DNA of 64,000 nucleotides from Budorcas taxicolor (GCF_023091745.1 NC_068935.1:62768724-62832723); one strand, 5' to 3'. Counted from the first letter of the stretch, positions 47,874 to 58,740 are shown. Program-made: numbers and translations. Notes: generated by a model from the sequence alone, not told the origin.

Positions 47874-48679
47874 TGAAACACCGCCCTGATCCTTGCTTTC
47901 ATTTTCACATGGCCATCTTCTCCTGAATGCATCTGTGTCCAAATTTTGCCTTTTTGTAAGGACACAAGTCCTACTGGACTAGGGCCAGCCTAGTGACGTC
48001 ATCAAAACTTGATCATCTCTGTACAAACCCTTTCTCTAAATAAGGTCACATTCTGAGGGAGTGGGGGTTATGATTCCCACATGCCTTTTTTTGGAAGGGA
48101 CACAATCCAATCCATAGCAAAGGCCCTCAATCATTCATTCTCAGGGCACTGACTGTACATGCACGAGACACAGTCCAGTGAGGAAGACAGGACACGCACG
48201 TACAGAGCTCCAATATGGAGTTAAATCTCAGCTGGGGAATCTGGAAAGGGTCCTGGAAGGCAAGGGCACAGAGCCAGACTGGATGGTATGAACCAGCCGA
48301 GGACCCGCGTATGAGGGAGACCACGAGCAAAGATCTGATGACAGAATGATGTGTAGCGCACACAGGCAACAGCACCAGGGCACCGGTGGGCTTTCAGGGG
48401 AGCAGGAGCCAGCCAACCACACTCCAGGAGTGGGTGGGCAACTCAGACCAGGGAGCAATACCTGGCATGGATGATGCTTTGTTAAGTTCAAGGATGCCCA
48501 TGCAGGCGTTTCCAGCAGGTCGTGGCCTTGGGTCTGAGAGACAGAATCGAGGGAAGGTTGCCTGCAGATGAACAAAGCTAGGGGGAAAGGCCAGTTGCAA
48601 AGGCAAGGGCAGGTGTGGCCGTACAGGTGATGAAGCGGCTGCCCGAGTCCTCTGCTCACTCTGTACCTCCTGCCTCCAG

Positions 48680-48976
48680 ATCCCTTTGAAGGCCCCAATT
48701 ACCACATTGCTCCCAGATGGGTGTATCACCTCACCAGCGCCTGGATGGTCTTCGTGGTCATCGCGTCTGTCTTCACTAATGGGCTCGTGCTGGCAGCCAC
48801 CATGAGGTTCAAGAAGCTCCGCCACCCTCTCAACTGGATCCTGGTCAACTTGGCCATTGCTGACCTGGCAGAGACCATCATCGCCAGCACCATCAGCGTT
48901 GTGAACCAGATGTATGGCTACTTTGTGCTGGGCCACCCGCTGTGTGTCGTGGAGGGCTACACTGTCTCTTTGTGTG
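48680..48976 (+). CDS. OPN1LW: OPN1LW exon 2
   Basis: 297 bases, acceptor ctccag and donor gtaagt. Encodes residues 38-137: DPFEGPNYHIAPRW, helices 1 and 2 (N71, L95-A-x-A-D99) and the start of helix 3 with C126 and counterion E129. Residue 38 is Asp, created across the splice junction. Confidence 0.97.
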
Positions 48977-51189
48977 GTAAGTCACCTGGGGGCCTGGGTT
49001 GGGGGAGACCCAGCCTGCTGCACATAAAGGAGACCATCATGTGGCAAAATCGCCAGAGGCAGCCGTGGGACGCAGGCTCAGCACATCTTTGAAGGGGGAC
49101 AGACCTGCTGGGGAAGCTGAGCTGGGACCATTAGAGGTGTCTGCTCTGAAATAGACCTGACCTGGTGACATTCAGTTTGAGACCATGTAGCTGGCATGGG
49201 CGGAGACAGACAGATCCACATAATCCCAGAACAGGGTGGCATAGGAGGCCTCTGGGCACCCCAAATGAGACTCCCACTCAAATCTGGGACACGTGCCCTT
49301 TCAGCTCACCTGTGTCAGTTTTTCCCTGGCAAGGAAGCAATTCCCAGGAGAGCTCCCGAGATATTGAAACTAGATCCTGTGTCCCTTTCCCCAGCCCGAT
49401 CGCTCATTTCTCCATGGGTCATGGCTCTACTGAGATCTCCATTGGCTGTCAAGCCCCTGTGTTCGTCGCTCTGTGCTGTCAGGCATCTGGATAGTGAGAA
49501 TATGGTGCCATCAGTCCTTAGAGGACCGGGACCTGGAGGAGGCTATGAGGGAGCTGGATGTTGGGTCAGAAGGATGCGAGGGCACTCACGCCAAGTGGCC
49601 GAGGAGGGTGGGGCGCCAACAGCTAGGCTGGTTGGGTGGCCAGAGGCTGGGTGGGCAGACAAGGGACGGAGAAGGCCCAGGATGGCAGGCTGAGATGGGG
49701 ATGAGGGGCTCAGAGGGGGAGACCGAGAGGAGGCTCACCAACGGCTGGGAGGATGTGAGGAAACCAGGGCTGGCTGGCGTCTATCACACGCTGAGCACTA
49801 GGCAAGGCTGGGGCATGCTGGGAGGCCAGGTCTGCTTGCCAGGGGCCTATGAAGAAGAAGACATGGAGCCCTCAGGGGCACACATCCCCAGGAGAAAACC
49901 AAGGGCTGCGGGGTTGCAGCTTGGCATCCACCAAAGATGACAAGGAGTCCAAGGGCCCCAGTGCTCAGCACGTGTGCCCTGTCTCCAGGCCCCCAGCCAT
50001 TAAAGCAGCAAAGGCTTGCAGCTGCCTCCTCCTGGTTTTAAGTTCCCATGGCCACCTGCTCACATGCCTGGGTCCTTGGCACCCACATCTATGTTGGGTT
50101 TGTCTCATTGCCCTACAGTGATCTCCAATTTGGATTCTCAAGAGATGAGCCATAGAAAGACAATAGGATTAGTGGGGCAGGTGAGAGGGGACCTGGTCAG
50201 TGACCTGAGCCATTGGCAGTGTCACCTCCGCTCACTGACCTGACCAAGTTCAAACCTTTCGGGCACCATGGGTAGCTGGTGCCATGGCCCTCGAGTGGCT
50301 CCTCCATCCCATCCATCCCATCTCTGCTCGAGGTCTGCTCTCAGGTCACCAGTTTGGGGGGCCATAGATTCCCAAGGAAGCCGATGATACTGAAATACGA
50401 TCATTGAAGTATGAAACATGACTTAATGACACAGTCCCTCATTTTTAAAGTGTTCATATTAAAAGTAGTTTGTAGAAGTATTCAGGACACCACTCCATGA
50501 AAGTATCAACTCTATCTGGCTGGAGAGCCCCTGAAAGGTCAGCATGGTAATGAATATAGTCGTCTTGGCAAATGCCTGGCACCTCTGTAAAGTGACGAGC
50601 CACAGGTGCTGCTAACACTACTGCACTCATGTTGGGAGTAAGGGAGGCCAAGTGTCCAGCAGACATCGGTGGAAACGAACACATTGTTGCCCCATCCCAG
50701 CTCATGGAACCCTGAATTCCACGCAGATTGCTGCCAGGTAGGCAGTGCTGAAAACCTGGGCTGAGGGCAGGCATGCCCACAGCTACAGTGTGCCTGTCAC
50801 TGGACACATCCTGTTTCCTGGCCTTGGCTGGGATGGTGGCACCTCAGTGTGGCCTCAGGGGTGTACGTGGCCATCAGGACTTGCATTGACAGTATCATGA
50901 GAAAGGCTGGTGGCCAGATAAAAGAGAGACGAGAAGCGAGGTGGGCCATGAGGCTGAGCCAGAGAAGGCAAAGGGAGGCGGCTGCATGCACATCAGGGAA
51001 GGAACAGGGGACACAGGTGTTAGAGAAAGAAATTGACCAAGAGACCTGCTGCTCCATGGACCCAAAAACACTTTTTGGAGAATCAGGTTTTGCAGGTAGG
51101 TGGCGGGGGGGTGTGTGTGGGGGGCGTTCTCCCTCTTGATCTTGCAAAGTGTTGACTCAAAGCCCTCCTATGTTTGCTCTGCCCCAAAG
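48977..51189 (+). other. OPN1LW: OPN1LW intron 2
   Basis: 2213 bases of mainly unique sequence. Overlapping open frames of up to 165 codons have no domain content. No young SINE is seen here, unlike the other long introns. Confidence 0.85.
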
Positions 51190-51358
51190 GGATCACCGGT
51201 CTCTGGTCCTTGGCCATCATCTCCTGGGAGAGGTGGATGGTGGTCTGCAAGCCCTTTGGCAACGTCAGATTTGATGCCAAGTTGGCCACTGCGGGCATCG
51301 CCTTCTCCTGGATCTGGGCTGCTGTGTGGACGGCTCCACCCATCTTTGGTTGGAGTAG
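51190..51358 (+). CDS. OPN1LW: OPN1LW exon 3 (carries tuning site 180)
   Basis: 169 bases, acceptor ccaaag and donor gtgagg. Encodes the rest of helix 3 with E150-R151-W152, loop 2 and helix 4. Site 180 is Ala (FSWIWAAVW), the shorter-wave allele at this position. Confidence 0.97.
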
Positions 51359-52166
51359 GTGAGGAGGCGGGGTGCCAGGAAGACAATGTGTGTAGAACAG
51401 GGCAAGGAGGGTCAAACTCGTCGTTCACTTTGAGACCTTGGGGCAAATCACTCTCTGTCTCTGGGCCTCTGTGGCCCCAGGAGTGAAGTGGAAGTAGACC
51501 TGACTCCTCCTGAGGGCCCTTCAAGCAGGCCGGGTCTGTGGCTATATGACTCTGCCTGGCTGCCACGTGGGCGCAGGCCCTGTGGTCTCCAAGCCTCAGC
51601 AAAGGTCTGTTTCTCCCAGACAGGAGCAGCTCATGAGAGCTCAGAGAGGAACACTGCAGGCTCAGGCCATGGGCACACTGGATCACTGGGCACACAGAGT
51701 CTTACCCACTCTGTCCCAGGCCTCTTTCTTACACCTGCTAAGGGGCCCCCTTTGGGTCGCAGCTCACCAGTGTCCTCATCAGGTGGATTCTTTGGGAGAA
51801 GACCCGAATTTCCAAGGAAGCAGCTCTGATATTTGGGTGGGCGGGATGGGACAAGGCCGCTGCATTTCTGTCTTCTGCTGCAAGGTGGTGAACAAGTTTT
51901 CTTCCAGAAGCTTCCATCGTCATGGAGGCGAGGCTCTGTCTGTCACCCTCCTCCTGCCCCCATGCCCACAATATCTGGGATTGTTGAACACATGCTCATG
52001 TAATCCTCAGGGGCTCACAGCTGTTCTTAAGGCAAGAGGATGCCTCGCCTCCCCTTTGTAAAAAGGGGATGTGATGGGAATGACGAAAATGTTCTAGAAC
52101 CAGATTGGTGATGGATGCACAACATCGCGAATGCACCAAACCTCCTAATTATGTGTAAAGAAAAAA

Positions 52167-52366
52167 AGAAAGTAAAGTCACTTAGTCGTGTCTGACTCTT
52201 TGTGACCCCATGGACTGTAGCACACCAGGCGCCTCCATCCATGGAATTTTCTAGGCAAGAGTACTGGAGTGGGTTGCCATTTCCTTCTACAGGGGAGTTT
52301 CCTGACCCAGGGATCGAACCCAGGTCTCCCACATTGCAGGCGGATGCTTTACCTTCTGAGCCACCT
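52167..52366 (-). mobile_element. Bov-tA SINE in opsin intron 3
   Basis: Minus-strand SINE with tatgtgt on each side (about 52150 and 52367). Confidence 0.85.
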
Positions 52367-52429
52367 ATGTGTGTTTTACCACCCCCCCCCCAAAAAAAAG
52401 AGGGGAAAATGAGATCAGAGATGGAGAAG

Positions 52430-52610
52430 GATTTACAGAAATTCTACCAAAGGCCTTCCTTTGCGGGGTGGTGATGAAAATGTCATGGAAGCAGACAGAG
52501 GCGGCAGTTGCCCCATACCGTGTATGTCCTAGATGGCTCTGAACTGTTCACTGCAAAAAAAAAAGTCAATTTGGGTAATGTGAATTTCACCACAATAATA
52601 ATAAAAAAAA
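52430..52610 (+). repeat. Old L1M-type 3' end in opsin intron 3
   Basis: gtgatgaaaatgtcatggaa and the terminal gtgaatttcaccacaataat signature, then A-rich. Confidence 0.5.
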
Positions 52611-52702
52611 GCCCAACAACCCTCAATCAAGTCATTGGGGTCCCGGGGTGGAGATCCTGGTCCCTGCCCATTTCAGCATGGGCTTCCGGCTCTTCTCTGC
52701 AG

Positions 52703-52868
52703 GTACTGGCCCCACGGCCTGAAGACTTCATGTGGCCCTGATGTGTTCAGTGGCAGCTCCTACCCAGGGGTGCAGTCGTACATGATCGTTCTCATGATCA
52801 CGTGTTGCTTCATCCCGCTCAGCGTCATCATCCTTTGCTACCTGCAAGTGTGGCTGGCCATCCGAGCG
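52703..52868 (+). CDS. OPN1LW: OPN1LW exon 4 (tuning site 197)
   Basis: 166 bases, acceptor tctgcag and donor gtgagc. Encodes extracellular loop 2 with chloride-site H197 and K200, disulfide C203, and helix 5 ending LQVWLAIRA at residue 248. Confidence 0.97.
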
Positions 52869-54070
52869 GTGAGCGCCTCACCCTTGCGGCTTCCCTCCTG
52901 CCGGCAGGATCTTGCAGGCCGGGGGAAGCCACAGAGGACTGCACAGTCTGCTCTCCTGCCTCCAAACCAGACGTGAGGCTCCCTTGGCCCTGCCTGTACA
53001 GGGTGGGCAGGGACGGCCCCCCTCTCTTTGTGGAGGGACCCAAAGCTGACCCCGGGAAGGTGGGTGCGGAGGAAAGCTAGCCACAGACGGCCAGATCCCA
53101 AAGCAAAACCTGCAAAGCAAGAGGTGTTTTCAAAAGGCTGCCACCTGAGGGCTCCCATCACAGGGCTGTCCAAGGGGTGCATTCACACCCTCCTCCCTGA
53201 GAAGCTGGTCCCCTCCCCCCCACCCCACTACCGGGGTGCAGGAAATCAGAGCAAGGCAGGAGAAGGGCTTCTGAGAACTCTGCACTCCCCTGAGTTGCCC
53301 GAACCACCACACAGAAGTTGTGCCTTTGTCAATCAGCTTGGCCTGAAGGTGCCTCCCGGGCCTGGCACACAGAGTCGGAGGCCTCTGGGATGGTGCCTTT
53401 CCTCTCCAAAGCGGCTTGTGCCCACAATCGGCTCAGCATGAGCTGTCGCAGCTCTTTGTGGAGGGGAGGTCATCTCGGCTGAGATAAGCTCCCCTCCCCC
53501 TGCCTTCAGCCTGTGATTTGCTCCCCCTTCTCGCTGCCCACCCCCACCCCCGGTTGGCAGTCAGGGATCAGAAGCAACTTAGCTGACTTCCATGGACAGC
53601 CACACACAACTTGGGCTGGGTGAGTCATGAGCTGTGGAATCTGGGCTACAGGACACACCCCAGCCATCAGTCACCCTTGAGACCTGACCATGGGGTGGGG
53701 CAGTGGGGCGGGGGACACACTCTGATAAGGGACCAGAGGAGGCTGGAAACAGCCTCTTTAGCTCCTTCCCCACCTCCTGATGGGAATCAAGCGAAGCCAA
53801 GGGCATGGCAGGTGTTAGCCAAGCTCCGCTCAAAGCCTCTAAGAGCTCCCACAAGACCAGCCCTGGCCAGGCCAGGCACTCCTTTAGGTGGGAGTACTGG
53901 AGTGGGTGGCCATTTCCTTCTCTGGGGGATCTTCCCAACTCAGGGATCAAACCCGGGTCTCCCACATTGTAGGCAGACGCTTTACCATCTGAGCCACCAG
54001 GGAAGTCAGCAGCAGTGAATCTCCTGAGATACCCCTCACGGTCCCCAGGATGATTCTCCATCTCTCCCAG
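52869..54070 (+). other. OPN1LW: OPN1LW intron 4
   Basis: 1202 bases, mostly unique GC-rich sequence, with a SINE fragment close to the exon 5 acceptor. Confidence 0.85.
53885..54007 (-). mobile_element. Bov-tA SINE fragment just upstream of exon 5
   Basis: 5' half of a minus-strand Bov-tA (head ending ccaccagggaagtc). Only about 63 bases separate it from the exon 5 acceptor. Confidence 0.85.
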
Positions 54071-54310
54071 GTGGCAAAGCAGCAGAAAGAATCTGAGTCC
54101 ACCCAGAAGGCGGAGAAGGAGGTAACCCGCATGGTGATGGTGATGATCTTTGCCTACTGTCTCTGCTGGGGGCCCTACACCTTCTTTGCCTGCTTCGCCG
54201 CTGCACACCCCGGCTATGCCTTCCACCCTCTGGTGGCTGCCCTGCCAGCCTACTTTGCCAAAAGTGCCACTATCTACAACCCCATTATCTATGTCTTCAT
54301 GAACCGCCAG
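54071..54310 (+). CDS. OPN1LW: OPN1LW exon 5 (sites 277, 285, 308; retinal lysine)
   Basis: 240 bases, acceptor tctcccag and donor gtaagg. Encodes loop 3, helix 6 with Y277 and T285, and helix 7 with A308, K312 and N318-P-I-I-Y322, ending MNRQ at 328. Y277 and T285 are the red-type residues. Confidence 0.98.
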
Positions 54311-55710
54311 GTAAGGCACACAGTTGGCAGAGCAAACTGCAGATAGACCCGGGAAGAGCCCAGTGATGGCTCCCACCAGGAAGTGTGTCTGTGGGAAGCC
54401 TGAAAATGACCTTTGGGAAAATAACCTTGGCAGGCTCAGCACCAGTGACCCAGCCCCAGACAGCCGTCCCTCTGGATCCTTTTATGGTCTGGGCCTGACA
54501 GTGGGCACTTCCTGCAGGGCACTATGTGTTCGTGCCCATCCCATTGGCTGGCCTTAGGTGAGCCCGGAGCTCAGACACCCTAGGATTGCCAGAATGCATC
54601 TAGCATACAAAGTACCCTGGGCATGTGCGTCTTGATTTCACAGACACAACTCTTCTCACGAACTTAATCTTTCCATATTCAAACCCTAATTCTGACAAGG
54701 ACACAGAGGCCCTTCTTGCCTGTGCTGACTTTTGGCCTTCTTAACTTTGTGGATCAGTCCAGGCAGGACATGCTGTGGTCTTGCCAGATGGCAGCCATCA
54801 GAAGCTGGCATATTGAGCCTCAGCAGTAAACTGCCCATGACTCCTAGACTTCTTGCAAAGTTACAGGTGACCATCATCACCTAACTGTAAGGCCCATCAT
54901 CTTTGATAGGCCATTTGCCTTATTCTTCCACAAATCCATCATGTCCACTCCACTAAGGTGTCGAGTAGATGTGATGTGGCTTGATAATCAGAAAGGTCTG
55001 CGGGTCAGAATACCACTCTCCCAGGGGCCTCGCATCTCACCATGGTAATGTTTAGGTTATCGAGTATGACCAACACCACTATGGAGTCCCCAGGACTTCA
55101 CACCAAGAGCAGAGCTCACCCCTCGGCCCCCATTTCCTGTCTTTCCCATGGGTCTCTTCTGAGGTTTGGCTTTCGCTTGTGGAATCCTAGGCCATCTTTG
55201 TCTTTTATTGAGCTTTTCCATTCTCCCCTCTGGAACTCGCCCTCCTCTACCACTGTCTGCATTCCCAGATTCTCCAGGCTTTCGAACTTTGCTTTCACCC
55301 TTTCCACACTGTTATCCCTTCCTGTTGCATTCAGAGAGAATTTTCTGGAATGGAGCTCCACAAGGACATGAAATGTTGCTCTTTTGATTCAATGCAGATG
55401 CCCCAAGGACACATGGGTTCAGTGTGGGTGCTCAGTATATAGATGCTGAATGTGTGGCCAATGGATCCCTCAGCCTCATCTGCTGGGTCTTCAGCTGAGT
55501 CTGTTCTGCTGCTCAGCCCAATTCTGGTGTTACTGACTTCAACAATTATGTTTTTGTTAGAGTTTTGATGTTGGAGGTAGTCAAGAACAGGCCCCAAATA
55601 TATAGGAAACGCCTCTGCTTTGTATTCTCAAATCATTGTTTTTAACTCAGTCATGAGATATAATCTGGGAAATGCATACATCCCATTAGGGGTTCAGTAG
55701 CAAAGAGCAG

Positions 55711-56042
55711 AGGGCTTCCCTGGTAGCTCAGCTGGTAAAGAATCTGCCTGCAATGCAGGAGACCCCAGTTCAATTCCTGGGTCAGGAAGATCCCTTGGAG
55801 AAGGGATAGGCTACCCACTCCAGTATTCTTGGGCTTCCCTGATGGCTCAGACAGTAAAGAATCTGCCTGCAGTGCAGGAGAGCTGGGTTCAATTTCTGGA
55901 TTGGGAAGATCCCCTTAAGGAGCACATGGCAATCCATTCCAGTATTCTGGCCTGGAGAATCCCCATGGACAGAGGAGCCTGGTGGGCTACAGTCAGCGGG
56001 GTTGCTAAGAGTCAGACACAAATGAGCGACTAAGCACAGCAC
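55711..56042 (+). mobile_element. Bov-tA SINE with tandem head in opsin intron 5
   Basis: Partial SINE head then full Bov-tA, ending in gagcgactaagcacagcaca. Confidence 0.85.
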
Positions 56043-56229
56043 AGCATGGATCAGAGTCCTCCTGATGCCAGAAGACTCTTGGTTGAAAAGATGAGGTGGG
56101 CTCTTGCCTACCTAATCCTCATTTGGCCCCTTGTTGACAGAACAGAAACAAGACAACAGTCACTTTCCTTTTCACTAGAATGCCTCTGAGACTCTCCCAG
56201 ACATTGGCCCCTTAGCTGGGATCATCTTT

Positions 56230-56645
56230 CGTCACTGTATATGTTTTGTGGGGCTGTCATAACAAAGTACCACAAGCTAGGGGTGTTCAAACAATAGAAA
56301 TCTATTCTCTCTTGGTTTGAGATCAGGGTGTGGGCAGGGTTGGTTCTTTCTCCTAGGTCCTGACAGGTACCCATAACCTCTGGTGTTCCTCGCGTTGGAG
56401 ATGAGTCCCTGTGATCTCTGCCCTTTACCTTCGCATGGTGTTCTTCTGTGTCTGAATCCAAATTGCCTTCTTTTCCTGAGGACATCTGTCATTGGATGAG
56501 GGCCCACCCTACTCCAATATGACCTCATGATAATATGCACCTTAATCATATCTCTGAAGAGTTATTTCCAAATAAGATCACAGTTACAGGCTCCAAGGAT
56601 TAGGACTTGAACATATCTTTGGAGGAACACAATTTGGCCCACAGT
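56230..56645 (+). repeat. Old mammalian interspersed repeat (family not assigned)
   Basis: Same family as at 37.0 and 47.2 kb (ggggctgtcataacaaagta start; ggaggaacacaatttggccc end). Confidence 0.5.
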
Positions 56646-56920
56646 GCTGCTGCTGCTGCTAAGTCTCTTCAGTTGTGTCCGACTCTGTGTGACCCCGTAG
56701 ACGGCAGCCCACCAGTCTCCCCTGTCACTGGGATTCTCCAGGCAAGACTACTGGAGTGGGTTTCCATTTCCTTCTCCAATGCATGAAAGTGAAAAGTGAA
56801 AGTGAAGTCGCTCAGTCGTGTCCGACTCTTCGCGACCCCATGGACTGCAGCCTACCAGGCTCATCTGTCCATGGGATTTTCCAGGCAAGGTACTGGAGTG
56901 GGGTGCCATTGCCTTCTCCG
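56646..56920 (-). mobile_element. Bov-A2 SINE in opsin intron 5
   Basis: Minus-strand dimeric Bov-A with the tgaaagtgaaaagtgaaagt linker. ttggcccacagt and ttgggccacagt flank it. Confidence 0.88.
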
Positions 56921-57059
56921 TTGGGCCACAGTAGTCACCATCAACGGGTCAATTAGATAACTCAGATAATCGAATATTCAGGGATAGACTATCCACCTGT
57001 GCAAGGAGTAACTGGAGCCTTCCTCCATTCTCCTTGTAGATTCTGAATGTGTAAGCTGT

Positions 57060-57315
57060 CAGTTCAGTTCAGTTGCTCAGTTCTGTCCGACTCTTTGTGA
57101 CCCCATGGACTGCAACATGCCAGGCCTCCCTGTCCATCACCAACTGCCAGAGTTCACTCAAACTCATGTCCATTGAGTTGGTGATACCATCTAGCCATCT
57201 CATCCCCTGTCGTCCCCTTCTCCTGCCTTCGATCTTTCCCAGCATCAGAGTCTTTTCCAATGAGTCAATTCTTCTCATCAGGTGGCCAAAATATTGGAGT
57301 TTCAGCTTCAGGCCT
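57060..57315 (-). mobile_element. BovB 3' fragment in opsin intron 5
   Basis: Minus-strand BovB end encoding antisense RIDSLEKTLMLGKIEGRR. 5'-truncated near 57315, about 120 bases from exon 6. Confidence 0.85.
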
Positions 57316-57434
57316 CATAAGCCATCAAGGTGACACATAAGGACTGCTGTCCTCACAGGACCCCTCCATTGCATTTAGCCTAGCACACTGGCCCTACCTG
57401 CTCTGCTATTCAATAACCCTTTCTGTCCTGCCAG

Positions 57435-57545
57435 TTTCGAAACTGTATCTTGCAACTTTTTGGGAAGAAGGTGGATGACAGCTCTGAACTCTCCAGTGTT
57501 TCCAAAACAGAGGCATCATCTGTCTCTTCAGTGTCACCTGCATGA
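57435..57545 (+). CDS. OPN1LW: OPN1LW exon 6 (C-terminal tail and stop)
   Basis: 111 bases, acceptor tgccag. Encodes FRNCILQLFGKKVDD and the Ser/Thr-rich tail ending SSVSPA, then TGA at 57543-57545. No canonical AATAAA is seen in the next 400 bases, so the 3' end is unresolved. Confidence 0.97.
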   Translation, partial: FRNCILQLFGKKVDDSSELSSVSKTEASSVSSVSPA

Positions 57546-57963
57546 GTCTCTGCCAGCCCTAAAAACGAAAACGCCTGCCTCCCGAAAACGGAAAACAGAA
57601 CCTGTCCCCACCTCCAGGGCTTTGGCCCCCATCCACCCCGCCTCCCCACCCTTCCTTCTCCATCGCTGTGAAATAATCGTAGTTTCTCTTTGCCAAAAAC
57701 AACCATGTCACAGGGGCTGCCACTACCATTTGGGGGCAACTGAGCCTCTGAGCATTGGGTCACTGGGTCACGGGAGGGCACGCAGGGTAGAGAGGGGTGC
57801 AGTACTCCAGAGATGTTCATCTTTTATAAGCCTCCTGTCTGCAGGTGGGAAAGAGAAGCGTGAAGCAGGTGGGCATCACCAGGCTGCCAGGGATGAACCA
57901 GGAAAGGCAGAGCTGAGCAGTGGCCATCTGGAGAGGTGGGAGCAGCTAGTGAAGCCAGGCCCT
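57546..57963. other. Convergent 3' flanks of OPN1LW and TEX28
   Basis: 418 bases separate the opsin stop from the TEX28 reading-frame end. It should hold both 3' UTRs. I see no AATAAA or ATTAAA on either strand. Confidence 0.7.
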
Positions 57964-58320
57964 TTAAGGCCCCCTGGGTGGAAGCTGAGAGGTCCTGGCA
58001 AACCGTCTCCACCTGGAGGGGACCCAGGCCTGCCAGTCGGGGGCAGAGATGGTGTGCCACTTCTGCCAGGCCAGGGTGCTGAGCCCAAGGAGCAGGAGCA
58101 TGGTGCAGGTGTGCAGGCGCAAGTGCAGCAGCAGCAGGGGGCAGGCATAAATGCCAGACAGCAGGACCAGAAGCACCGTGGCCAGCATCAGCAGCAGGCT
58201 CATCAAGTGGCACAGCATGTCCTAGGGCCAGCTCTGTGGGTGCTCTGTCAGCCCCAGCTGGGTCACCTGCTGCAGAGCCTCGAGCTTGCCCATGCGGTTC
58301 TTGAAGGTCTCCATGACCTC
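57964..58320 (-). pseudogene. TEX28: TEX28 last coding exon, with in-frame stop
   Basis: TEX28 is a testis-expressed membrane protein related to the TMCC coiled-coil family; its role is poorly known. On the minus strand, acceptor cctcctgcag precedes an exon reading EVMETFKNRMGKLEALQQVT, QLGLTEHPQSWP, then TAG (58222-58220), then DMLCHLM and two hydrophobic segments (SLLLMLATVLLVLLSGIYAC and LLLLHLRL...TMLLLLGLSTLAWQKW), ending TAA at 57966-57964. Layout matches TMCC C termini: coiled coil, two membrane helices, W-x-x-W. The TAG falls between the coiled coil and the membrane part while the frame continues intact after it. It could be a true inactivation, a polymorphism, a sequence error or an unrecognised splice. 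An unrelated 235-codon frame on this strand is a shadow. Confidence 0.75.
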
Positions 58321-58604
58321 CTGCAGGAGGAAGACCGTGAAGCTGGGACCCCACATCCCCACTGCCCAGGAGCCGGAGAGTCACAGATTGTGCCCGAGTT
58401 CCCAGATTGCCTAAGCCGGCCCCGGCTCCGGGGGAGGGCAGCATGATCATAAAGACCAGGCGCTGCAGGGGCACAGTGCCAGGCACGATCCCTTCCCTGG
58501 GCTCCGGGGGTGTCAGAGCAGACTCCCTCATCTTCTGCTGGCCTGGTCCCTATCAGCACCTCCTTATCAGCCATTTCTCACAAAGGTCCCCCAGGGCTGC
58601 TCAC

Positions 58605-58740
58605 CCAGATCTCCTTGGCTCTCTCATAGGACAGGTAGACCATTCTCTCCTTGGTGCAGGCCAGGTTCTGTTTGAGGTGGTAAACCTCGTCCAGGTGCCC
58701 CTGCAGATGCCCATTCACCTGTCCTTCCAGCAGCACTTGT
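58605..58740 (-). CDS. TEX28: TEX28 penultimate coding exon (coiled coil)
   Basis: 136 bases on the minus strand: acceptor ccaag before 58740 and donor gtgagc after 58605. After one leading base it reads QVLLEGQVNGHLQGHLDEVY, HLKQNLACTKERMVYLSYER, AKEIW. The HLK...L.C..E.M.YLSYERAKEI pattern is the hallmark coiled-coil segment of TMCC proteins, and it joins in phase 0 to the next exon (EVMETFKN). The intron between is 284 bases. Upstream TEX28 exons, including the start, were not found and probably lie beyond the right edge. Confidence 0.75.

Larger units (their letters stand above)
47205..48120 (+). repeat. Old interspersed repeat, split by a SINE and a minisatellite
   Basis: Same family as at 37.0 and 56.2 kb: starts with gctccagctgccatgacaaa and ends near gggacacaatccaatccata. 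Its middle is occupied by the SINE and the 41-base tandem repeat. Confidence 0.55.
44823..48679 (+). other. OPN1LW: OPN1LW intron 1, rich in repeats
   Basis: 3857 bases holding two Bov-tA SINEs, a BovB 3' fragment, a Bov-A2, a 109-base foldback repeat pair and a 41-base minisatellite within an old repeat. No extra exon is seen. Confidence 0.9.
51359..52702 (+). other. OPN1LW: OPN1LW intron 3
   Basis: Contains a worn minus-strand MIR at about 51410-51490, a Bov-tA at 52167-52366 and an old L1M 3' end at 52430-52610. Confidence 0.85.
54311..57434 (+). other. OPN1LW: OPN1LW intron 5
   Basis: 3124 bases. Unique sequence to 55.7 kb, then a Bov-tA pair, an old repeat, a Bov-A2 and a BovB end. Confidence 0.85.
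44711..57545 (+). other. OPN1LW: OPN1LW gene: long/medium-wave cone opsin, six exons
   Basis: The six exons join into one intact 364-residue opsin (1095 coding bases with stop), the usual length. It is a seven-helix G-protein receptor of cone outer segments that binds 11-cis-retinal and activates cone transducin. Visible hallmarks are the N-glycosylation site N34-S-T, disulfide pair C126/C203, counterion E129, E150-R151-W152 motif, chloride-site H197 and K200, retinal-binding K312, N318-P-x-x-Y322 and a Ser/Thr-rich tail for opsin kinases. Tuning sites are A180, H197, Y277, T285, A308, a red-type set. Introns are 3857, 2213, 1344, 1202 and 3124 bases. The symbol could equally be given as OPN1MW in some annotations, since non-primates carry one gene. 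Confidence 0.97.

Noticed and set aside
48977..51189. Open frames up to 165 codons in opsin intron 2
   Set aside because: Several overlap one another in different frames and on both strands, with no domain or splice support.
57460..58446. 328-codon plus-strand frame after the opsin
   Set aside because: It overlaps opsin exon 6 out of frame and is antisense to the TEX28 exon; the TEX28 reading explains the openness.
57824..58531. 235-codon minus-strand frame over TEX28
   Set aside because: It is a shadow in the wrong frame; the TMCC-like residues are in another frame with proper splice sites.
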